Origin: Sinotaia quadrata
Lineage: Eukaryota > Mollusca > Gastropoda > Architaenioglossa > Viviparidae
Assembly (NCBI GenBank): GCA_028829895.1
Contig: CM054179.1
Span: 67,720,891-67,784,890 of the forward strand
DNA length: 64,000 nt
Direction of reading: 5' to 3'
The notes under the pieces were generated by a model. That model did no database searches and had not been told where the DNA came from. It worked only from the letters and a program-made list of their open reading frames with translations. How positions within the stretch are numbered: the stretch's first letter is position 1; every line of letters begins with the position of its first letter. The translations under genes were made by a program, and so were the position numbers. Positions 13,301 through 22,300 of this stretch are shown here, in pieces.

Positions 13301-16300
13301 ATTTAGAAGGAGTTCTGCTAACATAAAATATATTGCATTAAATATCCCCCAATTCAGACAGGAATTAAATATCCTAGTTCATTAAGAGCTGTGGCAGAAC
13401 ATCCCATTATATTAGCAATGGACTATGTGATTAAAGTACTCTTAAAGTTCATATGCATGACACACTTAAACACCTAACAGCTGTGACATTATATACTATT
13501 GAGACAGTCACGAAATGGTCTAAACACCAACAGTCACGAAATGGTCTAAACACCAACAGTCACGAAATGGTCTAAACACCAACAGTCACGAAATGGTCTA
13601 AACACCAACAGTCACGAAATGGTCTAAACACCAACAGTCACGAAATGGTCTAAACACCAACAGTTGGCATACGATGTATTTATTTTACAAGTGGGAGATT
13701 TGTGTGAACAAATAAACATGAACATTATTTTAAACAAAACACAATGCCTACCGTTGTATCCAAGCCACCAGTCAGCCCAGAAGTTGTCGTCTGAATTAAT
13801 ATCGAACTGTTAGCGAAAGGATGAGCAGATTGTAAAATTAATCTGACAGATAATTAGTTTGAGATAACTTTCCAAGTGAGAGTGGAGAAAAAACACGTTT
13901 TGGCAATCAACAAGTTATGTCTACATCACGACTCAGTGTGCTAGTGACAGTGTTATCTCTCGACCCACAACTAAGTTTTGGAGTATGGGGGTAGAGAGTG
14001 AGTAGAGATAGACAGAGAGAGCGATGGAGCTTTGACTATCTTGCTATTCAAGTTTATAACACCATCAAGTGGTTATTGTTATGTATATCAGTTTCAATAT
14101 GTTAACATTATCAAAATCAATAATTAATTAATCAACATTAATCAGTAATATATGGCATACTATTTTTCGTATTACTGAATAATAATTTGAAGACTTTATT
14201 TTCAGTTTGACTCTAATTTATAGAAAATAGAATGCCTTATGATTTGCCGCCATGTAGAATTAAAAAAAATCAATTTGGTCTTTTTTGAGATCCCTTATAT
14301 TTTATGAGAAAGAGTAAGGTCTATTTCACCCTCTTACGTCCATAATCTTTTACTGCTTCTGTTTTACAATATTAAACGTGTTAGAACTAGACGTATGGTA
14401 CCCTTTGTTTTAAACATAAACATTAAGAGTTCTTAACAAAGGGTTATAAGTAGACGTATGGTACTCTTTGTTTTAACATAAACATTAAGAGCTCTTAACA
14501 AAGGGTTATAACTGGATTTATGCTACTCTGTCTTTTAAGCATAAACATTAAGAGCTCTTAACAGAGGGTTATAAGTAGACGTATGGTACTCTTTGTTTTA
14601 ACATAAACGTTAAGAGCTCTTAACAGAGGGTTATAAGTAGACGTATGGTACTCTTTGTTTTAACATAAACATTAAGAGCTCTTAACAGAGGGTTATAAGT
14701 AGACGTATGGTACTCTTTGTTTTAACATAAACATTAAGAGCACTTAACAAAGGGTTATAACTAGATGAGTATCACTCTTTAGTTGAGAGCTGCCTAACAG
14801 ATGGTTATTACCAGATAATATTATAATTATCATTACTATTGTTACAGTTCTATTTCAAACAATTAAACGCTACTAACAAATAGGGTAGAAAATGAAATAA
14901 AGAGTTGAATGCAGTAAACAAAATACTATTACAAGAATATTATTGAGTTGTTTCTTTTGTACACTATTATGCGGAATTAACAAAGGACTGATTATTCGCA
15001 GCTTTCGACCATTGCAACCAATTTGTGTAACATTTATTAATAAAGTGATGAGTCAAGGTGAAAGGACTAGGAATGTAACAGGCATTAATACAGTTATGAG
15101 TGAAGGTGAGAGGACAAAGATTGTAACATGCATTTAAAAAGTGATAAATTAAGGTGTGAACACAAAAAGTGTAACAAATATTAATAAAGTGACGAATCAA
15201 TGTTATGAGTCAGTGTATGAGGACACTGTAAGAGGTATTAATAAAGTGATGAGTCAGGATATGAGACATTGTAACAGGTATTATTAAAGTGATGAGTTTT
15301 TGACTCAGGATGTGAGACACTGTAACAGGTATTATTAAAGTGATGAGTCATGATGTGAGGCACTATAAAAGATATTAATAAAGTGACGAGTCAATAAAAA
15401 AGACGTTATGTCAGTGTCAGAAATTAAACTGTAAAGCCATGTTGTGAGGACGAACAGTGTAACTGATATTTAGCTGATATTACTGATGAATCTTTTCAGT
15501 TTTTGTAAGTACAATTCAGCAAGCTACCTTATCTAGAAGGGTGGTGTGTAAATATTACACCGCAAAAGATAGGACACAATGTGACCTTCAGAAATGAAAA
15601 TGGAACACCATAATACGAAAAAAAACTGTCCATTTAAAATTTGATAGTTTGTTTCAGGCCGACTAATTGCGCTTTTCTGAATTTCTTTCTCTAAAGATTA
15701 ATGAGGAAATGAATAATTGGTTAGTTGTATGAGTTAGCAATATATAAGTAAATAAAATATTAATGTTCTCTGACTTTGATATCTAACCAAAAGTGCACAG
15801 TTGAATTATGATTGTTCTGACGTTGAATCATTTGGATTGTGGGCATGAGTTGTGGGACTTTGCTGATGTGTAATCAAAGTAGAGGACCTGATTTACCGCT
15901 ATGTTTGTTTAAATAAATAGGCGATTAATTTATGATTTTTTTTCTGTTTGAACATCTAACCAATTTAATGGCTTTATGTGTAAGCAAACAAATATATATA
16001 ATCTATTTTTTAAAAAAAGTTTAAAATATATATTATTCAACTGCATGGTTTAACTGATTATACCTAAAACCAAACATAATTCTAGAAATGTCATTTACCC
16101 ATTTGTATTTATTTTTTTTAAAAAAGTATTACTGAAGTAGCTAGCACATGCACGACTGCGCCAATTGTTATGTTTCAGCACTGTAACATTTTGACCCGTA
16201 CTAGTCGTAGATCAGAATTATAATCAGTTATTCCCGCCAAGGCGAAGTTTCACTGATACAATTACAAGTGCAGTATGTTATCCAGCGTTTGTCACGTGAC

Positions 16301-19300
16301 TGATAAGCGGTCGCATTGATACAAAGATAGAGGAGTTAGTGTTAGAAAGTAAGACACGCAATAATAATAATTAAAAAAAAAAATAGGCCAGCAACATAAC
16401 ATTGACACCCTGACCCGCTCGCTCTCCTTTTTCTTCAGCTCTCTCGCAAAACACAAATATCTGTGCATGTCTAGGTCATAACTAAACAAGGGAGGTTACA
16501 GTTTTATCTGTATTGGTTGGTGAATTGGAGTTGCTTTTACTTGGATTTAGATTGCAGCAGCCCTAGGACTTGTTAGATCGAGGTGTCGTAATTGTATTTC
16601 GATAACACTTAAATGTTTTATCAATGTAAATGTGTGCACATACACAGACACATAACTCTTGATGCGAATTGGAATGAAAAAGCGAATATAACGAAACTCG
16701 TTCATCACATGCACTAATACGTCTTGCAAACGTGAAATACATATATAAGTATATTAAAACAAGCAGCATGTACTAATTCCAATTAATTTCAATTAATTTT
16801 ATATTTAATAATAATATTTAATAAAAGCGCTTTCATGGTGTTGTAAGGTGAATATTCATGAGCTAGGGACTAGGCAAAGGATTAATCGAGAATAATCTCA
16901 CTAAGGATGGGTTCGAACTCACGACCAATTTTATGAAATAAAGCAAACTATTATATGAGTAGTAAAGTTAGTTAAAATGAATTTTTTATTGAGTGCCTAC
17001 AAGAAAATGAGTGAAGAGCGACATTTTGTAAAATTCATGTCGATTGACCATTACTGTTGTTGGAAATGAACAGTTTAAATTGTCTGCAATAGGTCATCAG
17101 AAAGCAATATACATACATAGCTGGCTAGCCATTAATGTTAGACAGTAGAACGGTGTTTCTGGAATGGTAGGTGCTAGGACTTAGCATGTGGAGTTCTGCC
17201 AGTATGAGACAATCCAGAACATTCGTCAGTAGAAATGACACTTATATTTAGTCAGTGACCAAGACATCTTATTTGCCGTTGGGCCAGGTCAGGCAGGATC
17301 CCTGCATACTCACTCCTGACAAGGAGTCTACACACCTATAGAGCTGTAGATCAGGCATACTCACTACTGACAAGGAGTCTACACACCTATAGAGCTGTAG
17401 TTCAGGCATACTTACTACTGACGAGGAGTCTACACACCTATAGAGCTGTAGTTCAGGCATGCGTACTGACAAGGAGTCTACACACCTAAAGAACTGTAGG
17501 AAAAACCGTCTTCATTCCTGCTGTGACATTGTTACGTTTCCAGTATTTATTTAAAGACCCTGCTTAGGAAATTATAGAACTTTAATTTACTATTTAAATT
17601 AATTCCCTTTCGTTTAACCTAAACAGACTGGTTGCTCAAATCATCATTCGACTAAATTAAAAATGCATCTTTGTAGTCTAGATCACAGATTTACGAAACT
17701 GATAATTTGCGTACATTAGCTAGATTGGAAAACGTTAAAAACTCTCTTAGATTCATATGCATTCATTACGTCATTCGTTTAGCTCAGACAGCCCCCATCC
17801 AATCCCATTTGGTCTATATGCATACAATTTACTACAAAAAGAGGTTCTTAACAAAATGAAATAGATTTAATAAGTTTAACAATTAACAGCAACGATTAAT
17901 TACGACACGACGTCTTAATTCTACACAGCGTTGTTCTCTCATTTACCGTCCTGGTTAAAAGTTCTAACGAGAATTTGCTTTTCTGTTGTTGCCAAATAGT
18001 CACTTGATTCTGGACCCTAGTAGATATACTTAACTACACTCTTGGTCGCATGTGGGGTTCAACTGGTTAGAACTGGTCCACATCCTTTGGCTCATCATCA
18101 GTACCGCATAGCATAACAGTCAATGTCCACTCAATTACTGCATCGCTAATGTACTTGCGACGATCGTTAACCGTAGTTAACACGATGTACTTTTACGTAT
18201 GGGTCATGAAGACGCCCGAGTCGGTGTACGACTCAAGAAGTACGAAGGTAGAGAGGAATAACATAAGAAGAACCCGGCTGAAACAAAGGATTTGGGCTCT
18301 GTAACTATTTGCGTCTATATTCGCAAAACCCAAGCACATGTTTCTTTGTTTAAGGTTCTGAATTTAGAATCTTTGACTATCGTGTCGTTTACAATTTAAA
18401 TATGGTTATATTTAAATATACATTGTGGTCCACGTGTGTGTTACATATAACGTTACACGAACGTATGAATTCTCAAATATTTACAGCATTAAAAATTAGA
18501 ATTCACACAAAGGATTAATTCAAAATGAAGCATGAATGCTTTACAATTTTACACGAAAAATTATATGCAAGAACAATTTGAATTACAAAGAAGAATTCAC
18601 CACGTGCACAGACATACTGGCGGCACTAGGGAATTTACGATTTATATAAATTAAAGATAAGAAAAGGTTACAATAATTTATATACAATAACTTTTAGATT
18701 TGTCCCTTTACATCGAAACACGTGCTTTGGCTAAAATAGCGCTAAGCTGCACAAAATACATACATCAATTCAATTACAAAATACAATCAATAAATGCAAT
18801 AGATACTGTAAGAAGTAGACGTGTTATTGTTACCTCTTAAAAGTAGATTTTACTGCTCTAGCGCGGGTTCATCTTCGACTCTCTTACGACTCTGGTATGG
18901 CGGCGGGACGGAGCTATGTTAAAGCTGCCTGGTGTGTCTGCCGGTCTGGAAGTGAGTGAGGGATTTTGGCGCGTATGATCGTATTTTAGGAAACTGCATT
19001 GAACGCATCACGTGACCGCTCACGTGGTATGTTTGATCTCGAAGGTGCTGGACACTGGCCTAAAGTTATGCAACAATCTGACCTTGCTAGAAAGCTTCTC
19101 TCGATACTGATGTATCACGGGTGAATTTCAACAAAGGTCCGTTCAAAAATTTAATTTTGAAACGAGCAATTGGGTCACGAGGCCATGACACAGAATTTGT
19201 CACACATCGTCACACCCCCTTGCTTTTGAGGCGTTTATCTTACCAAAAGATAAATGCCTCCTACAAATTATGTGTTATAAAATGTAGAAGTGCAAAATGA

Positions 19301-22300
19301 AGAAAAAATTTACAATTAAAAAATTTCAACATAACCAGAAATAATGTAACGTGACGGAAAAACCAACTCTAGATTAACGGCACTCTCATACAATATTTCT
19401 CACTTCAAGAAATCAAAGAAAAATGATTTAAGAAGAACGTTCAGTCTAATTGAATAGACATCCATCCAATGGAATAACATGTTCTGAAAATTTCACTATC
19501 TGTCCCAATAATCAATAGTTCACACACAACCTAGTTTGACCTAACCAGATTATTCAGAATAGAAATCCAACATCAACTAATTCCACTGAATACGTATCCA
19601 ACAATAGTGTGATCAGAAAATTGACTTCCAATGAACAACACTATCAATATGCAGGTTATGAAAAGTTCCAGATATTGATTTCCTGTATCAACCAAATATC
19701 AGAGTTTGTGAATTACCAACTCTAATGAACCATCTATCAGTCTACCTGTCATATTCAGAGTTACAACACTAAAACAATTCAATCAGTGTTATAGCTTGTC
19801 CCAAGTTTTTATGAAATGTCCAACATATTTACAATAACAACCACCAACTACGGTACAACAAGAAAATAATGAAAATTCAAAGAAGGTATCAAATCATTGT
19901 TTCTACTGCTGCACTATCCTGCCTAGCACAATCTTCGTAGTTCTGTCCCAATCCCAATACACGTCATCGTCCATGTGTGTCAACATGTCTACGGCATGAC
20001 AGCTGTATTCTTTCTTTCTTACTCTGTTCGTCAGAACGTCACTGTGAGGTGCAATATATTGCATGTCAAGTTTAGACTTTTCATTTCTCGTCCGGTAAGT
20101 ACGTCCTTGAAGTGTTTTATCTCTTTCAAAACTCCCCAAAGTACTTGTCAAGTTTAAAATGTTTCTGGTAGTGTCAGTTTCTGTATGACTGGTCTCTACC
20201 CTGTCTAACAGTTTCAAACTTCTCGATACGTTTCGTATCCTGTCAGTGTCACTGTGGCATTGACTCTGCGATATCAGAATTTTAAATCTATCGCTCTTAG
20301 CCTTGTCACTGAACTCACGCAAATGGAAATTTGCTCGCTTGGTGTTTCGTGCATCTGTAGTTACGTCATTGTGTACACATTGAACGTCTCTAGTTCGCAT
20401 GCACTCAACGTCTTTTGTCGGAATGGCGTCAGATCTACTATGGGTCCATTTCGCATCTAGTCTAACGTCATAGGTTCGCAAATGTGCTCTGTTGCGGCTA
20501 CCAGTCTCTCTGAAGTACCTGAATTGCAACATTAGCTTCTCCCCTAAATCTGGAGGTTCCGTTCTCCTGATCTTATCATAGACTGAAGTGAAATACCTCG
20601 TCCCACTAGTTGTTTTCTGTTTTAACCCATTCACAACTAGGTGTTCGACTGTTATGTCTGTCAATTTGTCTCTCTCCTTGACAACATAAGTCTGTGTCTC
20701 TTTTGTGACTCTAGAATTGTCTAACTCCCCACTCGAGTATTTTCTAGTCACTGTGTGGTCAGACTCACTCGCTAGCAAGTCGGACTCCTGTGGTTGTATG
20801 AACAAGGGTTCTGTCTTAAACTCCCCAAGAGTTACTGATTGTCTCCCCTGGACCATACCGTTTATTGAACTAACATAATCTGTCTCCACCGACTTAGTTA
20901 ATTCAATGTGTCTCCTCATCAGGTCGTCAGAATCTATGATAGAAATTCTGTCAGTTTCAGTCACCAACTGGCAGTGAATGTTACCTGTCTCTATTACACT
21001 GAATAACATCACCATGTCTACTCTCTGTGTGTTGTAGGCTACACTCCCACTGTTTCCTCTATCATAATTCTCTGCATCTGATGTCAGTAACAGCCCTGAT
21101 GTCCCACCTACTCTGGTTATCAGTCCGTCACTCCGGTTTTCATTATCTATCAATCTAGTTCTGTCACTCATTTGTACTGTGTCTTTGATCAACCAAGGAT
21201 TACACTCCGTACTTATCATTAGTGAATCGAGGAACATATCAGTTAATGAAACCCCCTCCTCCTTACTTCCACTTGTCTCAGTTTTTGGTACGTACTCACG
21301 ACATTCCTTTATCTCAACAGGTGAGTCAATAAAGGTAGTCCCTGTACCGTGGCTTCTGTCTACGTCACTAATTCCGTTAAGTGATTTATCTGCAGACAGT
21401 TCTGCCATGTCTCCGACAACTGCGTGCATACACGTCAGTACACATGCATTATCGTTGACCGTCTCTAATATCCCTATGTTAGAAATACTAGAGTTCGTCC
21501 CTGTACAGTTTTCGACTATATCTTCTTCCATGTCACGTTTGGAAAAGAACTCTGTCTCAGCTCTGACAACTGTCATGTCATCTGAAGTAAATGAATTTAT
21601 CATAGGCACATTGTCTCCGTCTGTAATGCTACCTATGCTGTCATCTGGATCAAATACTTCTGTTTCCCTGGCTGTCAATGTGTTAGCACTCGAAACCTCG
21701 CATAACGCAATAATCTTGTGTTCCAAAATTACGTCATGACTCACGTCAATCACCGGCGATCGAGATCTACCGATGTCAGTCTTCATAGCGAGCACATTCT
21801 CATGACTCCCTCTTAAACTAACAGTTAGGTCAGTAGACTCAGTCGATGTGTCACTGCCTTTCAACAATACACAACTGATAGAACCCATTTCTATCTTCTC
21901 ATGCATACTTGTCCTGTCAGAAAAATCAGTCACTGTGTTGCTAGAAGTTTCATCACACCTTAACGGTACACAACCGATAGAATCTGTCTCTATCTTATCA
22001 TGCGCATTCAGTCCGTCAACCAAGGTGTCACACGTACACGGCGGTGTATGTGTTTGTCCAAATTCTACACGTGTTATTAAGTCCTTAACAACAGTGTCTT
22101 TTCTTGTCTCTGTTTCAAGATCAAGCTTTGGTGCGCTAACTGTTTCTGTAAACTGGTTAGCATGTTGAACTGTAATGGTTTCGTCAAAACATTTGTTTTT
22201 GTTTTCAATCAAACTGTCTAATTCGTCTGCTGTGTTCGGTAGCGCGACTAATTTCTGTGTGTCAGTCTCCACGCTCGCGGCGTTTGACCTCGGCAAGTCA

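Noticed and set aside
16900..16930. tRNA gene at the GGGTTCGAACTC box
   Set aside because: No A box at the right distance and no cloverleaf; at most a SINE remnant.
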